This document shows positions 22,875 through 33,478 of a DNA stretch of 64,000 nt, piece by piece. The stretch is from Diabrotica undecimpunctata. Lineage: Eukaryota > Arthropoda > Insecta > Coleoptera > Chrysomelidae. The DNA lies in assembly GCF_040954645.1 (NCBI RefSeq), contig NC_092810.1, positions 74,240,660 through 74,304,659 of the forward strand, in the 5' to 3' direction. The translations under genes and the position numbers were made by a program. Below the pieces are notes generated by a model. That model saw nothing but the letters and a program-made list of their open reading frames with translations. It made no database searches and was not told the origin of the DNA. How positions within the stretch are numbered: the first letter of the stretch is position 1; every line of letters begins with the position of its first letter.

Positions 22875-24312
22875 TCTTTGTGTGTCTTTGATATTCTTCA
22901 ACAAGTAAGCATGTTTTCTATTAATTTCCCTACGATTTTTGATTTTACCCATCATAATCAGCCGAAGAATATTATACTGTTTTCCCTTTATTGCATATAA
23001 AGGATATGATATTTTGCTGGATTTTACTGCTGGATAAGCAACTGACGAGTAGCTTCTGCTCTGTTAAGAATTGCTTCGCCGGCCACAATATTTTAGTGCA
23101 TTTAAAAAGCCTCTAAGATTTGACATCTTCTTCTTTGTGTGCCGTGCTTGTTTTCAAGCGTTGGCGATCGTCATATTAACAAGCTGATGAAATGTTTCTA
23201 GGTCGGCAGCTAGATGAAATAATTCATTGACCGTTTGACCTGTCCATTGTTTAATGATAAGCAGCCGGGACAGTTGTTTTCTTCCAACTCAACGTTTTAC
23301 TTCGATTTTGCCCTGAACGATCAATCGGAATAAGTGATATTTAGGTCCTCTTAATAGGGACTTAAGAGACTTAGAAGTATTGGACCTTTCTTATTTTGAT
23401 TATGTTGATAAATTCCCACTATTTGTGCATAGTCTCTAGCATTCGTTCGTTATATATGTGTGCTGTCCTCTGGATTTTGAGCATGCGACGGTACCACCAC
23501 AACTTGAACGCTTCTAATTTATTAAGATTTTTTATTTTTGTTATCCACGTTTCACATCCTTTATTTATTTTATAACGTTTTACGTAGTTTCTAATTATTA
23601 ATGAATGACGATGTCATGAGACCACGACCTTTCAGTATCAGTATCAGTGCAGAAATATTGCATTGTAAAGTTGCTCTGTAGTTAGCATGAAAATAATTTT
23701 TGAATTTATGGCTTAATTTCGTGTTTAATTTGGATATTTAGAGAACAAAGTATTGGCTCTACATTTTATGCGTTGGAGGAGTTTTTTATTTAAAACGATT
23801 AATAGATTTTAAAACACTATGTTAAAGGTAACTATATATTTTACTTTTTATTAATAGTTTAATCATTGTAGAATTAAGTTTTTTAAAATACCACTTAAAC
23901 CAATTGTTTTATTTAGTTAGACCGTTGACACGCTAACTGATATCTAACGTGAACTGATTTTGTCTTGTAAAATTAAAGGTATTATGAACTGTTAAATATA
24001 TTAAGAAATATAAAGAAAATGAGGACTACGGGTATAGTAATATTCCAGAAGGTCCGCCCGTCTTATAAGCGACAATACTTTTCTACAAATAAATCAATCT
24101 ATAATCAAAATTCGATTGTTGAGGAGGGTAAAATCACGTAATTGACATCGTATATTATTTTACATATATCTTGCTTCTAATTGTGAAACGAATTATTGTT
24201 ATTAAATTTTTATTTATAAAAATAAAATTATTTTTTGTTTTCAGTATATCCAGTAACTTTGCCACCAACCACCGCACCTCCACCAACAACGTCAGGATGG
24301 ATTTTTGGTTGA
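18285..24312 (+). CDS. Candidate two-exon host gene: small secreted or membrane-anchored protein, unknown function
   Basis: Exon 1 runs 18285-18597 (ATG with A at -3) to a GTAGGA donor at 18598. Exon 2 runs 24245-24312 after a ttttcag acceptor and ends at TGA 24310-24312. The phase matches: exon 1 leaves one base and exon 2 supplies two. The joined product is about 126 residues: an N-terminal hydrophobic run ([13 protein letters not shown]) that could be a signal peptide, an amphipathic middle part ([34 protein letters not shown]), then a Pro/Thr-rich tail ([14 protein letters not shown]). I do not recognise the family. Alternative: a good acceptor (ttatatcattttag) at 18321 also opens this exon with two leftover bases, in which case true upstream exons are elsewhere. 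No disabling lesions are seen in either exon. Confidence 0.5.
19987..20036. repeat. Hairpin, 23-bp arms, 4-bp loop
   Basis: 19987-20009 (tactatatcgagagtattct...) pairs with 20014-20036 with one mismatch. Nothing coding nearby. May be a tiny inverted-repeat element. Confidence 0.8.
20147..20610. repeat. Tandem repeat, period about 179 bp, two full units plus part of a third
   Basis: Units begin with ctattttttaat at 20173 and 20352, a third partial start near 20580. Shared text includes agttgccat, cgatttttatgaaatttta and tctgagaattggtcg. Units differ at many positions, so the array is old. Repeats of this style occur inside insect DNA transposons; no ends are visible here. Confidence 0.75.
20854..20889. 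repeat. Inverted repeat, 14-bp perfect arms
   Basis: cagtgaaaacaata at 20854-20867 and its complement at 20876-20889. The flank accttctcagtg recurs at about 20932, so this may be part of a small repeat. Confidence 0.75.
22432..22480. repeat. (TA)n tract
   Basis: About 45 bp of TA repeats. No PLE tail abuts it. Confidence 0.9.
22681..22810. repeat. (TA)n tract
   Basis: About 130 bp of TA with a gtatactta interruption. No transposon end recognised on either side. Confidence 0.95.
22842..22871. repeat. (TC)n microsatellite
   Basis: Fifteen CT/TC dinucleotides, about 30 bp after the TA tract. Confidence 0.95.
23130..23585 (-). pseudogene. LINE-3-family C-terminal fragment
   Basis: Minus strand: [20 protein letters not shown] (about 23530-23470), a decayed GRKQLSRLL block, then [15 protein letters not shown] (about 23225-23180) and an AAG-rich tail near 23130-23140. 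Both the EAF.LW.YR.ML block and the AAG tail match LINE-3 at 10801-12398, so this is a second, older member. It lies antisense within the host-gene intron. Confidence 0.65.
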
Positions 24313-24335
24313 GACAAAATAATTAGAAAATATAA

Positions 24336-24341
24336 AATAAA
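24336..24341 (+). terminator. Poly(A) signal of the candidate host gene
   Basis: AATAAA 24 bp after the stop at 24312; a second AATAAA lies at 24374-24379. The LINE at 24425 begins just beyond. Confidence 0.5.
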
Positions 24342-24424
24342 TTTTGCCATTATTACTTAAATATAAATTTTAAAATAAATATGAGTTTTGAATATTAAAT
24401 CTACTCATTATCAGTATGTATCAT

Positions 24425-25080
24425 ATAGAATAGAATAGAATATTCTTTATTAATCCCATCAGATCACATTGTGATATAGGACAAGTCATATAGTACATAA
24501 AGCATGATCAACAAGTTATATAGGACAATTACATAAAACAAAATCAATAAAATATAGATTAATATAAAAAAAAAGATATGCGATATAGAGCGTCTCTGAA
24601 CCCGTCGGTCCTCATTCCCTGTAGTCTTTTATTTGTCGTCAGGTGCCACCAATCACGCACCTCGACGTGCATCGCCCTTCCTTCTGGAACTTATAATTAA
24701 ATTTAATTGGTTGAGAAATGAAAAAGTTTCATATAAAAGTTAATTTATCTTTAAATATGGGACATTTTCGGATCTCAAGTCAGTAGTGTCAGTAGTGTCT
24801 AGTACATGGTTTTACCCGTGTAGGGTAGCTCCCTAGAGCACTTTGCTCGAAGGGCTCTGCAAACTTTCTAAGACTCTGAAGCTGAGCTTTTTTCTTCTTA
24901 GAAAGACTGTGTTTTATTTCCACCACCAATAAAACCATAAAGGCATTGTCTCTTCAAGACAATGCCACAATAAGAGCGTACCGGCTAACTACGCAATATT
25001 ACACCATATTGCGGAATAGTTAGAACAATTAATAAACATGGAAACTTGCACCAAGTTGCTAACACATTTTCATACGTTTA
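24425..25080 (-). promoter_or_regulatory. LINE-4 3' UTR with serial stem-loops
   Basis: Three stems read directly from the sequence: 24864-24872 with 24897-24905; 24942-24951 with 24957-24966 (10 bp, perfect, 5-nt loop); 24992-24999 with 25006-25013, extended by 24985-24990 with 25018-25023. LINE RTs of this group recognise 3' UTR structure, so these may be the template recognition element. Confidence 0.55.
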
Positions 25081-26833
25081 TTAATTACACCGGAGACGAC
25101 ATATTAAGTCAAAATAATCATTTAGGTTGTAAACGCATAATTGGATCAAGCATGCTTTTAATTTATTTTTGAATTTTTGAATATTATTTTCATTTCTTAT
25201 ATTAAGTGGCAAACAATTGTAAAATTTAGATCCTGCAAAATCAGAGCTAGTTTCAAAGAGAAATGTGGAGTGTTTACACACGCTTATCAACATCCCGTGT
25301 CTTGTCGGGTAATTATGAAAGTCAGAGTTGAGGATAAAATTTTGAAATTTAGTTTTGACGTGAATAATACACTTATAAATATATAAAGCATGAAAAGTCA
25401 ACAGTCTGTGTTCAATAAAATATTTACGACATGATTGTCTATTATCAATATTGAATATTAATCTAAGAATTCTCTTTTGAGTTATAAAAACTCTAGAAGA
25501 GTTTCCCCATAAGACAACATTATAGGCCATATATGAATAAACCAATGCATAATACACACTTATCAATTGATTGGTGTTAAATAGGGTTTTCAACTGAAGG
25601 ATGGCATAGAAACCCTTATTCATTGTTTTGCAGACTTTAGTGACATTTTCATCCCATGTCATATTACTTTCTAGAATGCTACCAAGAAATAGTGTTGTAG
25701 CACTAAAGGGTATTTCCTCAGAACTAACTGTGATTTTACAACCATGGGATGGCTTACAGCGCGACTAGAACTGCATACAAATAGTTCTCTTTGCATTTAA
25801 CATTAAAGAGTTCCTTTTACACCAGGTTGTAAATTCCTGTGCTACTAAGTTCATTTTTGAAATGAGTTCGACTTCAGTTGACTCGTCAACTACAATTGTT
25901 GAATCATCTGCATAAAGAACTGTATGGCCTGCAGTTAAAAAATTTATCAAATCATTGACATATAAAAGAAATATTAAGGGTCCCAATACGGAGCCTTGCG
26001 GTACACCTTGATCAAGATTAAAATCAGATGACTTCTTATTATCGACTTTTACTAGGAATTTACGATGTTGTAAGTATGACCTTAACCAGTTCAAGAAATG
26101 ACCCCGAAAACCAAGGGCTTCTAATTTATGCAGTATAATTTCAATGTCAATAGAGTCAAAAGCCTTAGTTAAGTCAAAAAAGAGTGCACCCACATACTTT
26201 TTTTTGATCCAAAGCAGCGTAAATATAATTAAATAATGAAATAGAAGCACTCTCTGTAGATTTATTAGGAAGAAACCCATGCTGGCATTTATTTAAGATA
26301 TCATATTTATTCAAAAAATTTAACATTTTACTGTAAATACACTTTTCGATAATCTTAGAAAGTACACTTGTTACGGTGATGGACTCTCTTATCTCTCTAC
26401 TTACTGAACATGGATCTCCCTTTTTGAAAATTGGACTAACTACTCCCGTTTTAAGGTCACTTGGAAACTTGTCATCCTTGACAGATAGGTTGATGATGTG
26501 AGACAGAACAGGAGATATATATGAAGAAATGTATTTAATTATTTTAGTGGGGATTTGATCAATACCTACTGAGCTGGTATAGTTGAAGGAAGATATAGCA
26601 TTCTCAATATCAAATGGTGAGACCTCAGAAAAAAAGAATGTGTTGTTAATTGTCATAGTTGTGAAATCGTTAAAGGTATAGTTATTGAAATGTTTTAATA
26701 ATGTGCGTTTGACTGATGTACAAAAATACTCACCAAATTTGTTTGCTATGTGTTCTGGATGTATCAATAATTTATTATTGTCAGTAATGCTCCACTCAAA
26801 ATTGTTTTTATTTTTACTAGTTTGACGATTCAC
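25081..26833 (-). pseudogene. LINE-4 reverse transcriptase and C-terminus
   Basis: Read in three minus frames. 26833-26174: SVGIDQIPTKIIKYI, FKTGVVSPIFKKGD-type block and QHGFLPNKSTESA. 26280-25765: FFDLTKAFDSIDIEIILHKL (motif A), GVPQGSVLGPLIFLLYVNDL (motif B), YADD (complement of 25903-25914). 25662-25081: VLWGNSS, KRILRLIF and the terminal FKNKLKA region. Catalytic Asp residues are intact, but frame changes at about 26230 and 25720 break the ORF. RT would copy the element RNA at a nicked target. Confidence 0.9.
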
Positions 26834-26884
26834 AGTTTTCCATATCTCCTTCCTTTTATTATTATTTTGATTATGTAGATAACT

Positions 26885-28002
26885 TTAATATGAGGCTTTC
26901 TTTATATCCTTTACCTTACGGATAAGGTTGGCCTTTTGTATTTTATAGTTATACATTAAATCTGGATTACCACTAACATTTGCTAGCCAAAATAAATCCT
27001 TCAGCTTTTTACTAAGCTGAAGAATTTCAGTATTGATCCATTTTCTGTTGGTATTAGTAGTTATGCGTTTTGATATTAAAGGACATGTTGTATCAATATG
27101 ATAGGAAACAGTGTTCAAAAAAACTCTATATGCATCATCTACATCATTTGAATATGTATAAACATTTTCGAAATTCTCAGAATCAAGACTCAACAAAAGA
27201 TTAGACAAACAATTCTTTGATAAGTTTCTATAAGTAGCTATCTGGGATGTAGCAGTATCGTTACTCTCAGATATGTTTAAACTAAAATGAAGTCCTAGAT
27301 GATCACCTAAATTGTAGTTCACGACAGCCTCATTGTATAATTGAGGAATATTGGTAAGAAAATAATCTAGTTTCAATCGTGAAATTACACCGTTTTTGTT
27401 TGTAAATATTCTAGTTGGTTCAGTATTTTTACAGTTAAGTCCAAAACTAATCATGAAATCCATCAATATAGAATTTTTGCTTGACTCTTTAAAATCGATG
27501 TTAAGATCACCACAAAGAATAACACAATCATATTTAACGTAACAAATATTAAATACATGATATAATTTATGTATAAAAATATCAATATCCCCATTAGGGG
27601 AGCGATACACATTGAGTAAACAAAATTTTTTTGAGTCACATCTAAAATTAATACAACAACACTCAAAGTTAAAATCTTGACAGATGTTCGTGAGAAAACT
27701 TGGAATATTAAATTTAAAATTAACCTTTACAAATACAAGTACACCACCATGTATATGATCACTTCGATTATAGTACCTAAGAGATAATTAGGAAGATAAA
27801 GGGAATTTATATTGTTGTCACTACACCATGACTCAGTTATACACAGCAAATCCGGACTTTCAGTTTCAAGCAATAATTCGATAAGACTTATTTTGTTTAT
27901 AATAGATTGAGAATTTATACATACGATCTCTAGTTGATTGGTTCTGCCTCCAAACTTATTTGTAGTATCTAGATTGCCCAATTCCGGATTCGTAACAATC
28001 AA
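26885..28002 (-). pseudogene. LINE-4 ORF2 endonuclease
   Basis: 28002-27727: LEIVCINSQSIINK, CITESW (the catalytic Glu of APE-type LINE endonucleases). A frame change near 27700 precedes 27610-26885: YRSPNGDI, VILCGDLNIDF (Asp-Asn pair of the GDxN motif), LDYFLTN and GDHLGLHF, where SDH is usual. The nicking domain for target-primed integration is therefore complete in outline but frame-broken. Confidence 0.88.
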
Positions 28003-28920
28003 TTCTGGTTTTGTTGGGGACCGCGGCTGATAAAATTCTTGTATTTGAAGTTATAATGGCGGTCCATCGAACCCTCAGGCCAGATGATGGGGTTGAAGAC
28101 TTCATCTTTGTAATCTAATGGATATGAAACTTTGAAACTAGCCTGGTACTCGGTAACCTTTATCTTCTTGCAGTAGAAACTGACATTTGGAGCATTTACC
28201 TTTAGATAATTGGTCAAGTCTTCGGTTGTCGTTTCAGGATGCAGTTGATAAACACTTAAAAATCCAAGTTTTGGAACTGTCTTCACTTCTGTAGATGAAT
28301 TAGAGTTAGAAGCTGTTCCAGTAATGGGTTTGTTATACATCTTCGCTGCTTCAACTGCACCTCGCACTTGTTCATTAGTGATTATATTTACCTTTGTATT
28401 GAGGTTAGAGTTGTCACGACGTCGTCATATCTGCCACTGCCACTCTTATCATATACAGGTGTATGTTGTGTTGTGTATTCTGAAGGCATTAAGTCTGTTG
28501 ATAGTTGGCGCGCCACCTGTTCCTTTTCTGAGATACCAATAGAGGAATTTGACGCCTGTTCTCTTGATGTTTTTGTTGATTTTTTTTTTTCATTAAGACA
28601 TAGTTGCAATAATTTGATTAACGTTTCTTGTTCATAAGCCCTTTTCTCGAGGTGATGAATTAACTTACCCTGTGATTCTTTATCTTGGTTTAACAGCCTA
28701 TTTTCTATGTATAAGCTGTGGGTTTCATTGCTATTTGAAATAGCCTTGTCGATAGTTTTTTCTTCACGTTGTAACTCGGACTTTTTACACTTATTACACA
28801 CTTTTTCACTTAAAAAATTTTTAATTATCACATTATTATTGGTATTAGGTAGACAATTAATTGCTCTTTTTTAAGTTTTGCGAGCTCTACAGAAATCACA
28901 GATACTTCAGTCGGCGCCAT
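27999..28920 (-). pseudogene. LINE-4 ORF1
   Basis: Begins MAPTEVSVISVELAKLKKSN at 28920, shifts, then 28831-28388 with a CNKCKKSEL two-cysteine knuckle and a long Gln/Glu/Lys-rich region likely to form a coiled coil (ENRLLNQDKESQGKLIHHLE). A second shift near 28380 leads to 28367-27999, with LGFLSVYQLHPETTTEDLTN, typical of the RRM-like or gag-like C-terminal domain of this group. ORF1 proteins bind element RNA. It overlaps the ORF2 start by 4 bp. Confidence 0.75.
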
Positions 28921-28930
28921 CTTGGATGGA

Positions 28931-29399
28931 TATGTATATATATAAGATTTATATTTCTTTATATGTATATAGCAGACGTTGGGAATGCAGATATTATAAT
29001 GGATACAAAATTAAAAACACTTTTATCTATTTTTCATGACCCTAAACGTCGAATAGAAACTTACAATTATTGTTAATTGTTAGTATTTGGTATTACTAAA
29101 GCATGTTTTCTGCATTTATTCTTATAATATTTGTAAACTTTGTGTCCAGGAGATTTTTCCTTTTCCAGCCTTATTTTTGGAAAATCACACCACTTTACTT
29201 TTGTGTGTCAAATATTTTATATTTGATAAGATATTTAAGTGACTTTTCACTAATGGATATAAGTGGTTTCCATATTGTTGGCTCCGTCAACGTCTTCATC
29301 TAACTTGTTTCAGATCCTTTCAGTTCTGTACCTAGTCAGAATTATATGTTGAAATAAAGCCTGAACATCAGACATTTGGTTCATAAGTAAAGCTTATAT
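28931..29399. other. No recognisable gene
   Basis: Short AT-rich stretch between two LINE remnants. The open frame at 29103-29303 gives a hydrophobic translation with no family features. Confidence 0.35.
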
Positions 29400-30120
29400 G
29401 TTTACCGGTTATTGGGATTTGCCGCCTCCCCAGTAGATTTGTACGTGATTTTGCAAAGTACTTTCCAGTCTTCCGGGATGTCTTTATTTTTCCATATTTT
29501 ATTCATTATTTTTAATAATTTTTGTTTGTTGTTTTCCCATGTTTTTATAATTTCTGCTATTATTTTATCCATTCCAGGTGGTTTTTCGTACTTTAATATT
29601 TATATTACTCCTTCTGGTTCTTTTTCCTCTATTAAGTTTTCTGTATTATCTTCCAATATATTATTTTGTTCTTTAATAATAACGTCTTGGTTTATATCCA
29701 TTAACAGTTCTTTAAAGTGTTGTTTCTACCTTTTAACTATTTTTTTTTTCTATTATTAATTCTTAATTTTTATCTGTAATGCTGCATTTTTCATGTTATT
29801 TTTGTGTTCTTATCATCTTTAGGGTTCTATAGAATAACTTTTGGTTACTTTTGCTATATTCTTACATTTAATTTTTGAATTTTTTTCAATTATTTTCCTT
29901 TGCAGCTACATATTACTAATGTTTATACCTTTTTCTTTCATTTATATAGTTCTGGTATTTCTTGTTTATTTTGTTTTTCAAATATTGTTTTCATGCTTTT
30001 TTCTTCCCTTTTGTTCGCTTTCTTATTTCTTCGGACCACAGCGCTGTCTGTTTCTTTGCTTAGTCCTTTTTACTTGTTCCACATACTTCCTTACCTGCAT
30101 CCAACGGTAGATCCTCAAAG
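29400..30120 (-). pseudogene. LINE fragment: linker and RT start
   Basis: Minus strand reads KPPGMDKIIAEIIKTWENN and NKDIPEDWKVLCKI (about 29600-29460), the opening RT block of RTE/Jockey-type LINEs. Upstream (about 30060-29650) is a lysine-rich linker. Numerous stops. The rest of the RT is missing; the fragment ends at about 29400. Confidence 0.6.
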
Positions 30121-30730
30121 CTAACTCGCACTACAGTGGTTCAATGATTAGAGCTGAAGATATTGTAAAATTAGTGCAAAATTGTTGCAAAATCAGTATT
30201 TTCGAAGCTTTTTCGATCATAAATTAGATTTTACAGATGGAAATGACAATTTTTTCAAAATATTGTTATATTTAAAATATCATAAAAAAAGATCCCTTTC
30301 TTTAAAAGAAATCTTTTTAGGTTTTAATCTCTATATCTAAAAATTTGGGGCTTCAGAGTCTCATTATCTATATGATATCCATATAAAAGTGGATCAAGTT
30401 TTGTGCAGCATCATTAAATTTTGTGTACAACACTTAAAATGTTAAGCTTAACTTAAATGTTATGTTAACGAGCTTAAATGCTCGTTGTTAAAATCCAGTT
30501 GATTGCGTTAGATGTTGGTGGTATATCTTGAACAAAGGAAACACCACCATAATCATATAAACAAAAGTGTAGTTCATAAAATTATTTTCCGAGTTATCTA
30601 TAACCTTTACCAAAAATTGAAGTAAAAAAAAAATGCAGTGAAAGAGATCTGCTTTATGATAATTTTATTATAAGAATTATATAAGAAAATTGTATGAGAA
30701 TCTTTTAAAATAAAGATAATGTACTTGGTA

Positions 30731-30785
30731 AAAGTACTTGGGCAAGATTTAATTAATAAACTGTGCTCAATATCTGCCTTTTATT
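30731..30785 (+). repeat. Dispersed repeat, inverted relative to 17197-17249
   Basis: aaaagtacttgggcaagatt followed by taat/aataaactgtgctc and atctgcctttta matches the complement of 17197-17249 with two or three differences. It may be a PLE tail fragment without the ribozyme-like core. Confidence 0.7.
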
Positions 30786-30835
30786 TTTCGCTGCGAACCG
30801 ATCTTTCGCCCTAAAACGAGCTTCTATAATTCTTA

Positions 30836-31559
30836 AGGTCGCTGCATATTATCATACGTAGTTTCCGGCACGTAGCGTTTCGAGTCAAGAAATCGGACTG
30901 CACATTCTCATTTTCATACATATAACGTTTCAGTTTGGTTCGTTGAAGATATGATCTCGCTTTTCTCGACAAAAAATTATGTGCAATTGCTCTTCTACTT
31001 AAAGATGAAGAAAGAAAAACTGCAGTAAAAAGAAGGTTTGAAGTACATCCAATGCTATAAGAGAAAGGAAAAAGGAAGGTGAATACTGGACTTTATACAA
31101 AGAATTAATTGATGACAATGAAAAATATTATGGACATTTTAGAATGAATAGGATTCAGTTTGAATTTATTTTAAATTTAATTACACCTTTAGTTAAAAAA
31201 CAAAATACTACATTTAATGAACCCATACATATCAAGCCAAAGAGTATTTTTAAAAAAGAAGGGGTATCACTTCCGTGCAAAAGTCCTAATTGCTTATCAC
31301 TTTACTAAATAAACAACGAGGGGAAAACGACGGACATCTAATTCACATTATCCGTACCAACCGGTTACGACTCGTTACGTAGCCGTCGGCATCAGTAAAA
31401 AATTGTTTTCCAATATACTGAACGGAAACGTTAGGTGTCTGAACCGATACATTTCGGACAGTGTGAGTTGTTCATGTTTAAAACCATTTAAATTATATTT
31501 TTCGGAAACTAAACGCTACGTTCTGAAAACGCAACGTGCATGATAATATGCTACGACCT
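30836..31559 (+). mobile_element. PIF/Harbinger deletion derivative
   Basis: 724 bp flanked by TTA on both sides (30833-30835 and 31560-31562), the 3-bp target duplication typical of PIF/Harbinger. Terminal inverted repeats start AGGTCG, with GCATATTATCAT shared near both ends. It contains a fragment of transposase. Internal deletion and stops make it non-autonomous. Confidence 0.8.
31010..31235 (+). pseudogene. Harbinger transposase (HARBI1-type) N-terminal fragment
   Basis: Plus frames read KRRFEVHPML, then after a stop GEYWTLYKELIDDNEKYYGH and FRMNRIQFEFILNLITPLV, the N-terminal part of HARBI1-like nucleases that precedes the DDE core. The core is missing. Orientation agrees with the inverted repeats around it. 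Confidence 0.7.
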
Positions 31560-31859
31560 TTAGTCAAAAATAAGCCTACAATTTCCTAAGCCCAAAATGT
31601 TTCTTTTGAGTTCTTCTATCATCACTGTTATTTCAAGTATAAATGTTTATTGCTCAATTAACTTATAATTTTTTGAAGAAAATTACAAGTTCAAATGGAT
31701 ATGACTTTAATACAAAATAGAGATAAACTAATTTAACAATTTATTGTACAGCTTATTTCCATGCGTAGAAGCTGAGTTACGATAAAAAAAAGCTTTGAAA
31801 AATGCTTATTTTGCAATAATTTTGCACTAATTTTACAATATCTCCAGCTCTAATAATTG

Positions 31860-32136
31860 GATTAAAATTTAGTAAAAGCCATTTGCTTTGTTTTTTTTTT
31901 TTTTTTCAAGAAACAAATTTTATTTGAACATTTTTTTGTCTATCTCTTTTATTTTAGCAGCTAGAGCATTAAAAATAATTAAATTGGTTATAACACTAAT
32001 TGTTTAACCACTCGGATCGAAATTTACCCTCGAAATTCGTAATTATCAGCCAAAAATACATAAAAAAAAAAACATAGACTTATCAGAATTAAAAAAATCG
32101 GTTGCCTGTAAAGTCGGTTTTACGGGCGAAGATTTT
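31860..32136. other. No recognisable gene
   Basis: AT-rich spacer; includes a long poly-T run near 31895. Nothing else seen. Confidence 0.4.
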
Positions 32137-32519
32137 ACGTGACAACGTCTTTTTCTCGGTAGAATATTTATTGATATGAATATTATTAAATTGCACAATA
32201 GGAACAAGGAATTGAATGAAAATAAGAATTGCACAAATTTTAACTATAGAAATATATTTTGTTTACTAAAACATTGTACATGTAAACTTAAACTTAACTA
32301 ATTTCTATTTGAGTGATTTTGTTGAGGATAGGACGATGATAGGAGAAATAGCATCGCACCAGCGGACCGATCATGTTTGAGTGGGAGAGAGACGCAAGGC
32401 ATTCGCCTGTCCGGCGGGCCTCTCTCTCGTTCGGTGGATCATCGTAACAGACGTGAGCGGGCGTTACACTTTTTCATGAGTGACTCCGAGCCACAACATA
32501 ATTTAAGACGTTGTCACGT
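32137..32519. mobile_element. GC-rich inverted-repeat element, unclassified
   Basis: Perfect 15-bp inverted repeats (acgtgacaacgtctt at 32137-32151, complement at 32505-32519) bound 383 bp whose right half (32330-32520) is strikingly GC-rich compared with its surroundings and has no ORF. Could be a MITE or part of a larger element that includes the promoter-like region just to the right. Confidence 0.4.
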
Positions 32520-32563
32520 CAAAAGGCCACGGTGACCTAGCTGACCGCCATACTATGAGACAA

Positions 32564-32645
32564 TATATAAAACCAGTTGTTTCCGATCCCATTATACTGT
32601 TTCAAGTGGAGGTGTCATTTTGGTTGGCGTTGGAGAGCTTGGATC
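32564..32645 (+). promoter_or_regulatory. TATA box and possible short first exon with splice donor
   Basis: TATATAAAA at 32564-32572, then about 70 bp later a strong donor context (GGATC/GTAAGT at 32641-32651). No coding exon follows that I can identify. It may drive a transposon or a non-coding transcript. Confidence 0.3.
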
Positions 32646-33197
32646 GTAAGTAAGTGAATAAAAGAGGGACTAGAAGGGGTAACCACAAAAAAATAAATCA
32701 AAAAAATACTTACATAGATTTTCTGGGCAACAGAACACAAGAAGATTCCTAAACTATTTGAAAAGACGCCACTTACAAGAATCTTATAGCTGGATGGAAA
32801 GAAATGTTTTTCTTTCCTAAAAAATATTAAAAGGTGAAAATGTTTTTAAAGGAAATAATTCTACAACTGCTGGTTTAGAGATAAATATTACATATTTATT
32901 ATTACTTTACATAATCAGTTATTACAAATAATATGAACAAAATTTAAAAACAAAACTTACAATGGTGATATTTGTGACGATTTACAACAAGCTCCAGACG
33001 TTGGGGACACTATAGAAATTTAAATTATTATTAAAATGAAACTATCTAGATATTTCAACGGAGCTTACATCGAGGTTAACCCTTAAGCAAAACAATTCAA
33101 ATTTATGGTTATTTATCAAATGTCCAAAAGGGATAATACTTACTGTCATATGTCGAAATGAAATATTAAACTTTTTTGAAACATTAATTTTAATTAT

Positions 33198-33478
33198 CAG
33201 ATAGGTCGGTCAGATAGCCAAGCGGGATGGGCTGCCGGTTCTCATTCGCTTCATCCCCATGAGTTCGATCCCCAGCTCGGTGTACAGAAAACAAAAAGGC
33301 TAACGCAGCAGTTTAAAATTCTAAATGAATCTGCGGCTTAGACTAGAATATGCTGGTGTCTGATCGGCCTATGGTGGAGCAGTACGGCAAGAGATAAGGG
33401 CTTGCGGCTCGGTGATACTCCTTCATAGATCGCTACCGGAAGGGCGTACTGCCTAAAATACCGGTGTATATATATATA
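33198..33478 (+). mobile_element. tRNA-derived SINE, complete, with 13-bp target duplication
   Basis: A box tagccaagcggg at 33215-33226 and B box gagttcgatcccc at 33261-33273 give a tRNA-like head. An unrelated body follows, ending in a short TA tail at about 33462-33478. taattttaattat occurs on both sides (33185-33197 and 33479-33491), a clean target-site duplication. The element is 281 bp and probably a recent insertion mobilised by a LINE. Confidence 0.88.

Larger units (their letters stand above)
18598..24244 (+). other. 5.6-kb intron of the candidate host gene, repeat-filled
   Basis: Between the donor at 18598 and the acceptor at 24243. Contents I can name: a hairpin at 19987-20036, tandem repeat units at 20147-20610, an inverted repeat at 20854-20889, TA tracts at 22432-22480 and 22681-22810, a TC tract at 22842-22871 and a LINE tail at 23130-23585. 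The stretches 18600-19980, 20900-22430 and 23590-24240 show no gene; ORFs there lack any family feature. Confidence 0.45.
24425..28930 (-). mobile_element. LINE-4: near full-length CR1/Jockey-type element
   Basis: A 4.5-kb minus-strand element. It starts at about 28930 with an ATG at 28920, then ORF1, ORF2 endonuclease and RT, and a structured 3' UTR ending in ATTCT-type repeats (about 24426-24441). This pentamer tail and the RT motifs fit the CR1/Jockey group. It lies about 80 bp downstream of the host-gene poly(A) signal, in opposite orientation. Frameshifts in ORF1 (near 28860 and 28380) and ORF2 (27700, 26850, 26230, 25720) inactivate it, but nearly all domains are readable. Confidence 0.9.
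30142..31859. mobile_element. Inverted-repeat DNA element, family unknown, hosting a Harbinger insertion
   Basis: 30142-30250 (caatgattagagctgaagat...) is repeated in inverse orientation at about 31750-31859, roughly 105 bp at about 80 percent by eye. The interior has no transposase of its own; the 724-bp Harbinger element at 30836-31559 is nested inside. No clear target duplication found, so the superfamily is open. Confidence 0.65.

Noticed and set aside
24415..28940. Target-site duplication of LINE-4 (tatgtat-like text on both sides)
   Set aside because: AT-rich and imperfect; cannot be told from chance.
29412..30124. Hydrophobic plus-strand ORFs resembling membrane proteins
   Set aside because: Complement of an A-rich LINE linker; the minus strand gives LINE RT text.
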